Origin: CAWHQZ01 sp963831645
GTDB taxonomy: Bacteria > Pseudomonadota > Alphaproteobacteria > Rhizobiales > Aestuariivirgaceae
NCBI GenBank assembly: GCA_963831645.1
Contig: CAWHQZ010000013.1
Span: forward strand, 310,001 to 374,000
DNA: 64,000 nt
Direction of reading: 5' to 3'
Shown here: one piece after another, positions 1 to 9,035 of the stretch
Layout: the number at the start of each line of letters is the position of its first letter
Numbering within the stretch: position 1 is the first letter of the stretch
Position numbers and translations under genes: made by a program
Notes under the pieces: generated by a model
Told to the model about the DNA's origin: nothing
Databases searched by the model: none
The model's input: only the letters and a program-made list of their open reading frames with translations

Positions 1-1
1 G

Positions 2-514
2 ATCATTCCCCGCGGTTCGGTCAAGACCGATTGGGAAGTCGAGCTGGGCGTGGTGATCGGCAGCGAAGCGAGGTACGTGGGCGAAGAGCAGGCGCTGGAT
101 CACGTGGCCGGCTTCTGTCTCGTCAACGATCTGTCGGAACGGGCGTTCCAGATGGAGCGCGGCGGACAATGGGTGAAAGGCAAGTCGGCCGATACTTTCG
201 GTCCTATCGGTCCGTGGCTGGTGACGCGTGATGAGGTGCCCGATCCGCAGTCGCTGGCGATGTGGCTGGAGGTCGACGGACATCGCTACCAGAACGGCTC
301 CACGGCCACGATGATCTTCGGTGTCGCCCACCTGGTGCATTACATCTCACAGTTCATGAGCCTGCAGCCCGGCGACGTCATTTCGACGGGAACCCCCGCC
401 GGGGTCGGCCTCGGCCAGAAACCGCAGCCGATCTATCTGAAGCCGGGACAGACCATGAAGCTGGGCATCGCCGGGCTCGGCGAGCAGCGCCAACGGACGG
501 TGGCGGCAGCCTGA
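2..514 (+). CDS. Fumarylacetoacetate hydrolase family protein, 3' part
   Basis: The gene runs off the left edge; the frame is open from base 2, so the start is missing and about 170 residues are seen. Family members hydrolyse or decarboxylate 2-keto acids at a divalent metal held by acidic residues. Visible family features are the GKSADTFGPIGPW block, the NGSTATMIFG block and the C-terminal STGTPAGVGLGQKP loop, followed by a short KPGQTM strand. The C-terminus looks complete. Next to rhamnose and xylose genes, a role in non-phosphorylative sugar-acid breakdown (3-deoxy-sugar-acid hydrolase type) is plausible but inferred. Ureidoglycolate lyase is a common alternative label for this subfamily. 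The family is certain, the substrate is not. Confidence 0.85.
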   Translation: MIPRGSVKTDWEVELGVVIGSEARYVGEEQALDHVAGFCLVNDLSERAFQMERGGQWVKGKSADTFGPIGPWLVTRDEVPDPQSLAMWLEVDGHRYQNGSTATMIFGVAHLVHYISQFMSLQPGDVISTGTPAGVGLGQKPQPIYLKPGQTMKLGIAGLGEQRQRTVAAA

Positions 515-579
515 AGATGGCGGCGCGGCAGGCGGGCTTGCGCGAGCTCCGGCCACCTGAGCCTGTCAAATCGAGTTCA

Positions 580-1462
580 TCACAACAACCACTGCCTGAC
601 GGCTTGCGCTGCAATCGCATGTGGCATGAGAAAGGCGGCCAGGTCCTTGACCACGTCCGCCAACGGGCCAGGCTGAAACGCGACATCTGCCACGAATGAA
701 TTCCACTGTTGCATCTTGGCGGGGTCTTCTGCAAAGGCGGGAGACAGTGTGTCGGGCAGTTCAGACGCAATTTTCGTCTTGCGGCGCGTGAAGGTGGCAG
801 CTATGGCGCGTGCGAGGCGGTCACCCTTGAATTTATAGGTGCGGGACAGCACCCAAATATCATAGAGATCCTTCATCCGGCTGTTGGCGCGGCCCAGCAT
901 CACCATCGCCTGAAATTTCTCCGCGATGACTGTTTCGCGCGCATAGGCGCGAAGGTGCGGGGCCGGGAAATCCAGTAGGACCGGCAGGCTTATCTCCTGA
1001 AGTCCGGGCTCAACGGCGTCACCAAAGCCGATGTCGATCATGACCCGGACGCGCGCCTTGTCCACAGTAGCATTGGTCTTGATGCGCAAGCCGCCGTATT
1101 CCAGTTCCTCGCGGATACGGTCGACTTCGACCGCGTCGGCTTCGAACAGGACGCCATCTTCGAAGGACACTGAACAAACATCCTGAAACGTCTTGACCAT
1201 CTCCTCGGCATCGTTGTTCCCGACAGCGAGAAGATCAAGATCTCTCGTCGCGCGCACGGGGATCGTCGAACCACTTGGTGAGCAACATTGCTCCCTTGAG
1301 GATGAAACGGTCGCGGTGCTTGGTCTGACTCAAGCGATAGAGCAGCCGCTCATTCACAAAGTGGGTGAGCATCAATTGAAAGCTCTGATTTTTCTCTCGT
1401 GAGATGTTTAACAGCCGCGCCCGCACCGACGCGCCCATGTTCTGTTGAGGTTTCTTAGGCAT
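580..1462 (-). CDS. AbiEii-type nucleotidyltransferase toxin, frameshifted
   Basis: This is the toxin half of an AbiE (type IV-like) toxin-antitoxin pair. The N-terminal part starts with ATG at 1462 (MPKKPQQ) and carries the FILKGAMLL block of the nucleotidyltransferase fold. The C-terminal part carries the TRDLDLL acidic motif, then EKFQAMV and SRMKDLYDIW. The two parts lie in different frames that meet at a GGGG run (1258-1261). Removing one G gives a continuous DPVRATRDLDLL, as in the family. The start overlaps the antitoxin stop by 8 bp, so the two are translationally coupled. It is either a frameshift mutation that disarms the toxin or a homopolymer error. The joined length of about 293 residues is normal for AbiEii. 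Confidence 0.85.
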
Positions 1463-2099
1463 TGACGGTGAGGGCGCCCAGATAGGGCTGAACCACTTTC
1501 CAAACGCCGCCATCCGCTGCGTAGCGTGCGATTTCGGCCGGAGTGGCCTTGCGTTGGCGCAGCGCTTCCTTCAAACCCTCGATCGCTAGATTGAGGCCGG
1601 GACTTTTCTGGTAGCGCTTGCCCGCGCTTTGGCGGTAGCGAAACATGTCCACGACGGTTTTCGCCGGAGTGGTGATGCGCACCGACACTCCTTCGATCAG
1701 GTGCTCCTTGACACCAGCATTCAGAACGTTGGCGCCGAACCGGACAAACTGGATGGTTGGCCTGGTGAAGCGCGGCCGCCGGTCTTTAGCACCGATGGCC
1801 ATCCAGATGCGGGATGGCATGGTGTCGGTGAGTTCGTGAAACGCCAGAGCCGATACGAGGCAAACGATGCCCTTGGGAACGAGTTTAGCGGCCTCGGCGA
1901 GCGAGTGGTTGGTGTCAACCAACGCATTGGGGAGCTGATAAAGCCCGCGCCCAAGTTGACGGATAAGACCCTTCTCCTTCATGCGCGATATCGTGGAGGC
2001 GGCGATACCCGCCTTAGTGAATTCCGAGAGACGCACCATCCCCCGCTGCCTTAACAGTGTTATCGCTTGGTCTAGCTGACGGTTAGAGTTGGTCTGCAT
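1455..2099 (-). CDS. AbiEi-type antitoxin, winged-helix
   Basis: This 214-residue protein is the antitoxin and autorepressor of the pair. Residues about 8-60 form the N-terminal winged helix-turn-helix (LRQRGMVRLSEF, then GIAASTISRMKEKG, then QLGRGLYQLP). The rest matches the AbiEi antitoxin domain, including ALAFHELTDTMP and the RITTPAKTVVDMFRYR segment. Known AbiEi proteins neutralise AbiEii and repress their operon by binding inverted repeats upstream. Such a repeat lies 21-49 bp upstream of this start. The gene overlaps the toxin start by 8 bp. The reading frame is intact, unlike the toxin's. Confidence 0.9.
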   Translation of the reverse strand: MQTNSNRQLDQAITLLRQRGMVRLSEFTKAGIAASTISRMKEKGLIRQLGRGLYQLPNALVDTNHSLAEAAKLVPKGIVCLVSALAFHELTDTMPSRIWMAIGAKDRRPRFTRPTIQFVRFGANVLNAGVKEHLIEGVSVRITTPAKTVVDMFRYRQSAGKRYQKSPGLNLAIEGLKEALRQRKATPAEIARYAADGGVWKVVQPYLGALTVNA

Positions 2100-2119
2100 G
2101 ACGGGAGTATGTTATAAAA

Positions 2120-2148
2120 TGTCGGATATAACAACGTTATATCCGACA
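2120..2148. promoter_or_regulatory. Perfect 13+3+13 bp palindrome, probable AbiEi operator
   Basis: Left arm TGTCGGATATAAC, spacer AAC, right arm GTTATATCCGACA: an exact inverted repeat ending 21 bp upstream of the abiEi ATG. It is AT-rich compared with its surroundings and overlaps where the abiE promoter should be. AbiEi antitoxins are known to autoregulate by cooperative binding to inverted repeats, so this is the expected operator. The assignment as operator is inferred from position. Confidence 0.75.
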
Positions 2149-2167
2149 ATTCATATCAATTGCAAAA

Positions 2168-2800
2168 CTACCTAACGCCGGGAGCAATCGTCACCCTGAT
2201 CGGAGTAGGCCTGCCGCCGCTGCACGGGTTGTTGATCTGAGGGCAGTTGGAAATCAGCGCCAGGACGTCCATCTCGGCGCGCAAGACGATGAGGTCGCCC
2301 GGCGTGCTCGGCGCTTCGACGAAGGTATGTGGATCGAGCGCGTTGTCGGCGAGCACCGGAACGCGGCAGAAGAAGTTCAGGTTTGGAACAATGTCGCGGC
2401 GGCCGAGATTGTGGCGGGCCAGCTCCTCGAGGAAGTTCTCGCGACATCCCGCCGTGCTCGTAGCTCCATAGAGCATGCGATTGCCCGGAACACTGCAGCA
2501 GCCGGCGATGGTGTCGTTCCAGCCGCAAGTATCCTCGACGATGGTCATCATCGGCCGGGCGATGTCGGAGTAAAGCACGTGACCGGTCGTCAAACGCAGC
2601 GTGCGAGCCTTCTTCAAGGTATTCGCCGCGTGGTAACGCTCTTCCGGATTTTCCGCGGCATAACAGAGGAAGTCGACGCCCTGCTTTCCTTCGAGGTCGG
2701 TGATCGTCAGGATGTGACCGCGCCGGACGATCCCGCTCCACGAGCCGCCAGGCGCGAGGGTTTCATCGCAAGCCGCCGCCGTGCGCGGTGCTATTCTCAC
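2168..2800 (-). CDS. Urea carboxylase-associated (DUF1989) family protein
   Basis: About 210 residues. Family hallmarks are GKQGVDFLCY near the N-terminus, the Cys-rich TCGWNDTIAGCCS and TAGCRENFLEEL stretches, the NLNFFCRVPV strand and the closing ISNCPQINNPC. Members sit beside urea carboxylase or guanidine carboxylase genes and are thought to support that pathway; the biochemical role is unsettled. No urea carboxylase is in this window. The start is taken as GTG at 2800, just after the stop of the upstream exporter gene, because the longer reading through 2857 lies inside that gene. The close spacing suggests one transcript with the exporter. Confidence 0.85.
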   Translation of the reverse strand: MRIAPRTAAACDETLAPGGSWSGIVRRGHILTITDLEGKQGVDFLCYAAENPEERYHAANTLKKARTLRLTTGHVLYSDIARPMMTIVEDTCGWNDTIAGCCSVPGNRMLYGATSTAGCRENFLEELARHNLGRRDIVPNLNFFCRVPVLADNALDPHTFVEAPSTPGDLIVLRAEMDVLALISNCPQINNPCSGGRPTPIRVTIAPGVR

Positions 2801-2805
2801 CAGCG

Positions 2806-4675
2806 TTACTCCGCCGCCGTGCGCAGGGCCAGGAAACCACCCGACTGGCGGGCCCACAGGTCGGCGTAGAGACCGCCGCGGCGCAGAAGTTCGTGGTGGG
2901 TGCCTTCTTCGACGATCTGTCCCTCATCCATGATCACGAGACGGTCCATGGCGGCGATGGTGGAGAGTCGGTGGGCGATGGCGATGACGGTCTTGCCCTC
3001 CATGAGGTCGTAGAGACTCTCCTGGATCGCCTGCTCGACCTCGGAATCGAGAGCGCTGGTGGCTTCGTCGAGCACGAGGATCGGCGCGTTCTTGAGCAGC
3101 ACGCGCGCGATGGCGACGCGCTGCCGTTGACCGCCGGAGAGCTTGACCCCGCGCTCGCCGACGTGGGCTTCATAGCCCTGGCGGCCGTTCATATCCTCGA
3201 GTCCGATGATGAACTCGTGCGCATGCGCTTTGCGGGCGGCCGCGACGGCTTCCTCCCGCGTCGCCTCCGGCTTGCCGTAGAGAATGTTGTCCATCACCGA
3301 ACGGTGCAACAGCGAAGTGTCCTGGGTCACCATGCCGATCTGGCCCCTGAGAACTCTCCTGGGCGACCTCGGATATGTCCTGACCGTCGATCAGGATGCG
3401 ACCGCCCTCGAGATCGTAGAAACGCAGCAGCAGGCTCGCCAGCGTCGATTTGCCGGCGCCGGAGCGGCCGACGATGCCGACCTTTTCTCCCGCCCTTATG
3501 TGCAGCGAAAGGCCGTCGATGACGCCACGGCCCTCTTCGCTGCGGTGCTTGCCGTAGTTGAAGCAAATCTTCTCATAACGGATCTCGCCGCGCGGCACCG
3601 CTAGGAGGCGGGCGCCTGGACGGTCGGATACCTCGCGCTCGCGGGCCACCGTCTCGATGCCGTCCTGAACGACGCCGATGTTCTCGAACACGCTCGAGAT
3701 CTCCCACAGGATCCAATGCGCCATGCCCTGAAGGCGCATCACCAGCCCGACAGAGAGCGCGATGGCGCCGGGGGTGACCGCACCGGCGTGCCACAGCCAG
3801 ATCGACAGGGCGGCCACGGAGAACAGCAACGTGCTGTTCATGGTGTTGAGAACGATCGTCAGCCGGGTCACCATCCGAAACTGGGCGTAGACGCTGTCCA
3901 GGAAGATGGCCATGCCCTCCCTGGCGTAGCCGTCCTCGCGCTCGGCGTGGGCAAACATCTTGACAGTGGCGATGTTGGTGTAGGCATCGACGATGCGGCC
4001 GGTCACCATGGAGCGGGCGTCGGCCTGGATGGCCGAGAGCCGCTTGAGCTTGGGTATGAAGTAGTAGAGGGCCACAAGGTAGGCAGCGAGCCAGATGAGC
4101 AGCGGAAACGAGAGGCGCAGATCGCTGGAGGCGAACAGAATTACGGCGCCGCTGAAATATGCGATCACGTAGAGCAGCACCTCCAGCGCCGTCATCACGA
4201 CGTCGCGCACTGCAAGCGCGGTCTGCATCACTTTGGTGGCGATGCGGCCGGCGAAGTCGTTCTGGAAGAACTCGACGCTTTGTCGCAACACGTAGCGGTG
4301 CGCCATCCAGCGGGTGCGCATGGCGAAGTTGCCGAGCAGCGCGGTGTGGCTCAGCAATTCGTGGAGGAGCTTGAGCAGCGGCAGCAGGATGAGGACCAGG
4401 GCGCCCATCCAGGTCAGCAGAGCACCGTGCTCGCTCCAGAAGCTCGCACGGTCGGTCTGGTTGAGCCAGTCCACGAGCCTGCCCATGAACCCGAACAGGG
4501 ACACTTCGATGATGGCGATGATCGTCGACAGGAGCGCGCTAGCCGCCAGCAGCGGCCAGAAGGGACGCGAGTAGTGCCAGAGGAATCCGGTGATGGTCGC
4601 CGGCGGCATCTCCGGTTTTTCCGGCGGCAGCGCCGGCTTCAGCGATTCCAGCCATTTGAAAAAGGCAAGCAGCAA
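2806..4675 (-). CDS. ABC exporter (fused permease-ATPase), frameshifted
   Basis: A half-size exporter of the MsbA/LmrA type: six membrane helices (roughly from FLWHYSRPFWPLL to the GHVTPG-like helix 6) followed by an ATPase domain. The ATPase has Walker A GRSGAGKST, signature LSGGQRQRVAIARVL, Walker B ILVLDEATSALD and the H-loop IAHRLST. Between Walker A and the Q-loop the frame breaks near 3352: removing one A from the AA at 3352-3353 restores ESLRGQIGMVTQD. All motifs are otherwise intact, so a sequencing slip is plausible. The start is uncertain; codons at 4768, 4675 and 4609 are possible, and 4675 (TTG) places the conserved FKWLESL near the N-terminus. Substrate unknown; lipid or drug export is typical. 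Confidence 0.8.
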
Positions 4676-4811
4676 AGTTCCGGCACTCCCGGTTTCTCTG
4701 AGGATCGAACGGGCCGTCTTATATAGGAAGAGTTTTGCCAAATCGAGTTGCGCCACCTCCGGCCGCATGCCACGAATGGCGCCTTGGCCGGATGAGGGAA
4801 CGACTGAATTC

Positions 4812-6278
4812 GTGAGTTGCTATCTGGGCATCGACGTCGGCACGTCATCGGTGAAGGCGGTGCTCATCGATGACCGCCAGAGACTGCTGGCGAGCGCCGC
4901 CCAGCCGCTCGCCGTCAAGAGGCCGCATCCCGGCTGGTCGGAGCAGGACCCCGGGGACTGGTGGCGCGCGACCGAACGCGCGGTCGCGGCACTGAAGCGG
5001 AAAGCCGGCAGAAAGCTCGCGGGCGTGGAAGGCATCGGCCTGTCGGGCCAGATGCATGGGGCGACGCTGCTCGATGCGTCGGACAAGCCGATCCGGCCGG
5101 CCATTCTGTGGAACGACGGACGATCCGCCGCGGAATGCACCGAGCTCGAGGAAAAGGAACCGCGGTTGCGCGCCATCGCCGGCAATATCGCCATGCCCGG
5201 GTTCACGGCGCCGAAACTGCGGTGGGTCGCCAAGCACGAACCGGAAAACTTCGCTCGCGTTGCGAAAGTGCTGCTGCCGAAGGACTACGTCCGGCTAAGG
5301 CTCACCGGCGATCATGCGAGCGACATGTCGGATTTTGCCGGGACCCTGTGGCTCGACGTCGGCGAACGCCGGTGGTCGCAGGCGTTGCTCGCCGCTACCG
5401 ATCTCGACGTCGACCATATGCCGAAGCTCTTCGAGGGCACGGAAGCGACGGGTTCCCTGTCGCAGGATCTGCAGCACAAATGGGGAATGGCGCGCCGGCC
5501 CGTCGTGGCGGGCGGCGGCGGCGATAATGCGGCGGCCGCCTGCGGCATCGGCGCCGTAGAGCCGGGGCAGGCATTCGTGTCGCTGGGCACATCCGGAGTG
5601 CTGTTTGTCTCCAACGCCGGCTTCTCGCCCAACACCGCCAACGCGGTGCACGCATTTTGCCATGCCATCCCCGGAACCTGGCACCAGATGGGCGTCATCC
5701 TGTCGGCGACCGCGAGCCTCGAATGGCTGGCGGGGATTCTGGGCCGCTCGGCGCCGGCCTTGACCACGGCGCTGGGAAGCTCCCTCAAGGAACCATCATC
5801 GGTTCTGTTCCTGCCTTACCTTTCGGGAGAACGCACACCCGTCAACGATGCCGGGGCGCGCGGCATGTTCTTCGGCCTCGGCCACGAGAGCGACCGCAAT
5901 GATCTCGTGCACGCCGTGCTGGACGGCGTCGCCTTTGCGTTTCGCGACTGCCTCGAGGCGTTGCAGGCCGCCGGCACACGCATCGAGCGGGCGACGGCAG
6001 TCGGCGGCGGATCGCGCTCGCGGCTGTGGCTCAAGATCATTGCGACCGTGCTCGGCATTCCCATCGACGTCCCGGCCGGGGGGGAGCTCGGGGCGGCGTT
6101 CGGCGCAGCGCGCCTGGGAATCATTGCCGCTACCGGCGCGAGGCCCGAGAAGGTGCTCCGACCACCGGCCATGTCCACTCCCGTCACGCCGGCAGCGAAC
6201 GCCATCGATCTTTATGAAGCGGCTTATCGCCGCTACACCCGGCTCTATCCCGCATGGAAAGAGGTCATGCAGCCATGA
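4812..6278 (+). CDS. xylB: Xylulokinase
   Basis: FGGY-family kinase of about 488 residues that phosphorylates D-xylulose to xylulose-5-phosphate in the cytoplasm, feeding the pentose phosphate pathway. The N-terminal phosphate loop GIDVGTSSVKAVLID, the GLSGQMHGATLLD substrate loop, the ILWNDGR motif, the GGGGDNAAAA segment and the ADP-binding VGGGSRSRLWLKI are all present. The GTG at 4812 puts the phosphate loop at residue 6, as in other xylulokinases. The gene is followed by xylA with an ATGA overlap, so the two are a translational unit. It is divergent from the ABC exporter, and the short gap between them must hold both promoters. Confidence 0.95.
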   Translation: MSCYLGIDVGTSSVKAVLIDDRQRLLASAAQPLAVKRPHPGWSEQDPGDWWRATERAVAALKRKAGRKLAGVEGIGLSGQMHGATLLDASDKPIRPAILWNDGRSAAECTELEEKEPRLRAIAGNIAMPGFTAPKLRWVAKHEPENFARVAKVLLPKDYVRLRLTGDHASDMSDFAGTLWLDVGERRWSQALLAATDLDVDHMPKLFEGTEATGSLSQDLQHKWGMARRPVVAGGGGDNAAAACGIGAVEPGQAFVSLGTSGVLFVSNAGFSPNTANAVHAFCHAIPGTWHQMGVILSATASLEWLAGILGRSAPALTTALGSSLKEPSSVLFLPYLSGERTPVNDAGARGMFFGLGHESDRNDLVHAVLDGVAFAFRDCLEALQAAGTRIERATAVGGGSRSRLWLKIIATVLGIPIDVPAGGELGAAFGAARLGIIAATGARPEKVLRPPAMSTPVTPAANAIDLYEAAYRRYTRLYPAWKEVMQP

Positions 6279-7588
6279 ACCCATTTTTTTCGATCGCCGA
6301 TCCCATTCGCTACGAGGGACCCGAAAGCCGCAACGGATTGGCGTTCAGACACTACGACGCCAAGAGAAAAATCATGGGCAAGACACTCGCCCAGCATCTC
6401 CGCTTCGCCGCGTGCTACTGGCACTCCTTCTGCTGGACGGGCACCGACCCGTTCGGCGGCGAGACATTCATGCGCGACTGGCATCGGCCGGGCGATGCCA
6501 TGGCGCACGCCAGGCGCAAAGTCGACGTGGCGTTCGAGATGTTCCGCCTGCTCGGCGTTCCGTTCTTCACCTTTCACGATCGCGATATCGCGCCGGAAGG
6601 CGAAACGCTGGCCCAGTCCAACCGCAATCTGTGGGAGATCGCCCGGCTCATCGAAAAGCAGATGGCGGCGACGGGCGTCGGTCTCCTGTGGGGCACCGCC
6701 AACATGTTCTCCAACCGGCGCTACATGTCGGGTGCGGCCACCAACCCCGATCCGGACGTGTTCGCTTACGCTGCCGCCCAGGTGAAGTGCGCCATGGACG
6801 TCACCAGGGCGCTCAACGGCGAGGGCTACGTGCTGTGGGGCGGACGGGAAGGCTACGAGACGCTGCTCAACACCGACATCAAGCGCGAATTGAACCAGCT
6901 CGGGCGGTTCCTCAACCTGGTCGTCGAATACAAACACGCCATCGGTTTCAAGGGCGGCATCTACATCGAGCCCAAGCCCCAGGAACCGACCAAGCACCAG
7001 TATGACTTCGACGTGGCGACGGTCTTCGGTTTTCTCAAGGCGCATGGGCTGGAAGGCGAGATCAAGGTCAATATCGAGCAGAACCACGCGGTGCTCGCCG
7101 GCCACAGCTTCGAGCACGAGATCGCGCTCGCCAGCGCGCTCGGGATCTTCGGCTCGCTCGACATCAACCGCGGCGACTACCAGTCGGGCTGGGACACCGA
7201 CCAGTTCGCCATGAACGTGCAGGAGCTCAGCGTCGCCTTCTATCACGTGCTGAAAGCCGGCGGCTTCACCACCGGCGGGCTCAACTTCGACGCCAAGATC
7301 AGGCGCCAGTCGATCGCTCCCGACGATCTCCTGTACGCCCACGTCGGCAGCATGGATGCGTGCGCCCGTGCACTCCTGGCGGCGGCAAAGATGATCGAGG
7401 AGCAGGCGCTCGATAAGCCGCTGGCCGAGCGTTATGCCAAGTGGGATTCGACGCACGCCAGGGAAATGCTGGCGGGGAAACTCTCACTGGCCGAGATCGC
7501 GCAACATGTCGAGAAGGGCGGCATCGAGCCCGAACCGAAATCCGGCCGGCAGGAGGCGCTGGAGAATATCCTCAACCATTACGTCTGA
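6275..7588 (+). CDS. xylA: Xylose isomerase
   Basis: Converts D-xylose to D-xylulose with two divalent metals, giving the substrate for XylB. The protein has 437 residues, the usual class II length. Visible motifs are the catalytic-His segment FFTFHDRDIAPEG, the metal ligand strand YIEPKPQEPTKHQYDFD, NIEQNHAVLAGHSFEHE, the metal-binding SLDINRGDYQSGWDTDQF and GGLNFDAKIRR. The ATG at 6275 overlaps the xylB stop (ATGA); a longer in-frame start at 6254 lies inside xylB and is less likely. No xylose transporter or XylR-type regulator is adjacent, so sugar entry probably uses one of the ABC systems further along. Confidence 0.97.
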   Translation: MNPFFSIADPIRYEGPESRNGLAFRHYDAKRKIMGKTLAQHLRFAACYWHSFCWTGTDPFGGETFMRDWHRPGDAMAHARRKVDVAFEMFRLLGVPFFTFHDRDIAPEGETLAQSNRNLWEIARLIEKQMAATGVGLLWGTANMFSNRRYMSGAATNPDPDVFAYAAAQVKCAMDVTRALNGEGYVLWGGREGYETLLNTDIKRELNQLGRFLNLVVEYKHAIGFKGGIYIEPKPQEPTKHQYDFDVATVFGFLKAHGLEGEIKVNIEQNHAVLAGHSFEHEIALASALGIFGSLDINRGDYQSGWDTDQFAMNVQELSVAFYHVLKAGGFTTGGLNFDAKIRRQSIAPDDLLYAHVGSMDACARALLAAAKMIEEQALDKPLAERYAKWDSTHAREMLAGKLSLAEIAQHVEKGGIEPEPKSGRQEALENILNHYV

Positions 7589-7596
7589 AGCCAGTC

Positions 7597-7717
7597 GTCA
7601 TCCTCGCGCAAGCGGGGAACCAATAGGGCGGCGCCGCATCCTCAACGAAGCCCACTTCGGCAAAGGCGAAGCGAGTTGAGCCTCACAATTGGATCCCCGC
7701 TGGGCCGCGGGGATGAC
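7597..7717. repeat. MITE-like 121-bp element with ~28-bp imperfect inverted ends
   Basis: The left end begins GTCATCCTCGCGCAAGCGGG and the right end, read on the other strand, begins GTCATCCCCGCGGCCCAGCG. Both continue into a GGGGA-x-CCAA box, so the ends are inverted copies. The interior holds a shorter imperfect hairpin and no gene. Single arms of similar type occur near 11186 and 26980. It resembles short palindromic repeats widespread in Alphaproteobacteria genomes and probably also folds as RNA downstream of xylA. Confidence 0.7.
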
Positions 7718-7737
7718 GGACATTGCAATGGATGGGT

Positions 7738-9031
7738 TCAGACGATTCCCGCCGCCACCACGCCGGTTGCCGGGCGCTCGGCCGCCTTTGCCTTGCGGTA
7801 GCCCGACCGACGATAGACGGTCAACGGATCGATGGCGCCGCCCTTGCGGCGACGCGCCTCGGCAAGAATAGGCGAGACGTCGGTGGTGAAGGCCTGCTTG
7901 ACGATCTGACGCGCCAGCATCACGTCCCCCTCATCCTGCGCGGCGGCGAGCATCCGGCGGTCGATCAGCGAGGCAAGGACATGGGCGCGGACGATTTCGA
8001 TCGCCGAGCCGATCAGGCTTTCGATCGGGTCGGTAACGTTGTGTGACTGGTCGATCATATAGGTCGGCGCGAAGCCCGGCGCCTGGCGCAGTTCGGCGTC
8101 GACCAGCTCATTGAAGACCAGAAACAGCCGAAACGGATCGATCGAACCCGAATCGAGATCGTCATCGCCGTATTTCGAGTCGTTGAAGTGGAAACCGGCG
8201 AGCTTCTGGACGCGGATCAGGCGAGCGACGATCTGCTCGACGTTGACACCGGGCCCGTGATGACCGAGGTCGACCAGGCACTTCGCCTTTGGCCCAAGCT
8301 CCGTTGCCGCCATGAAGCTCGAGCCCCAGTCCGAAATGACGGTCGAGTAGAACGCTGGTTCGTAGGGCTTGTGTTCGATGAATACCAGGCAGTCGTCCGG
8401 CAACGCCCGGTAGACCTTCCGCATGGACTGCAGGTAGCGCTCGAACGCGGCGTTCAGATTGCACTGACCCGGAAAGTTCGATCCGTCGGCGATCCAGACC
8501 GTGAGCGCCGTCGAGCCGAGCTTGCGGCCAATCTCGATACATTCAATGTTGTGCTCGATCGCTTGCCGGCGCACCGCTGGGTCGGCATGGGTGAGCGAGC
8601 CGAGCTTGTAGGAGAGCTGCTGGCCCTTGTGATCCTGAAAGGTGTTCGAGTTGACCGCATCGAAGCCGAGATGGTTCGCGGCGGCCGCCTGGCGCAGGGC
8701 TGAATAGTCCGTCACTTTGTCCCAGGGAAAGTGGGGCGATACCCTGGGCGTCGCCCGCGACAGCTGGTGAATGACGCCGCAGTCATCGAGTTTTTCGAAG
8801 ATGTTGCGCGGTTCCCCCGGCCCCGGGAAGCGGGCAAATCGCGTACCGCCGGTGCCGACCCCCCAGGTGGGAACTGCAACTTCATAGTCCATGGCGCGCC
8901 GGGTCATCGTTTTCGATGTCGACGCCGCGACGTTCGAGGTGAGAGGCCAGCGCCGCATACTCTTGCGCGAGGCCGCCTGCGTGCTCACGGTTCTCGCCGG
9001 CGATGAAATCGGCGGAGATGGTGAAAGACAA
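7738..9031 (-). CDS. rhaI: L-rhamnose isomerase (RhaI type), frameshifted near N-terminus
   Basis: Catalyses L-rhamnose to L-rhamnulose. The body from DYEVAVPTWGVGTGGTRF through FHFNDSKYGDDDLDSGSIDP matches the rhizobial/pseudomonad RhaI-type TIM-barrel isomerase, including the metal-site strands VFIEHKPYEP and KCLVDLGHH. The first ~45 residues (SFTISADFIAGEN to LERRGVDIE) lie in another frame; a one-base slip near 8905-8915 separates them from MTRRAMDYE. The likely start is TTG at 9031, seven bases after the rhaD stop, giving about 430 residues. It is directly downstream of rhaD, so both are probably one operon. Removing one base restores a complete protein. Confidence 0.88.
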
Positions 9032-9035
9032 GGCG

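Noticed and set aside
3716..4726. Plus-strand open frame of about 336 codons opposite the ABC exporter
   Set aside because: Composition (Gly, His, Gln, Arg) is typical of the complement of a GC-rich gene and the exporter motifs are clear.
6245..7456. Long open frame on the minus strand, antisense to xylA (about 400 codons)
   Set aside because: It is the mirror of xylA in a GC-rich genome, has no family match and no plausible start context; XylA motifs are unambiguous on the plus strand.
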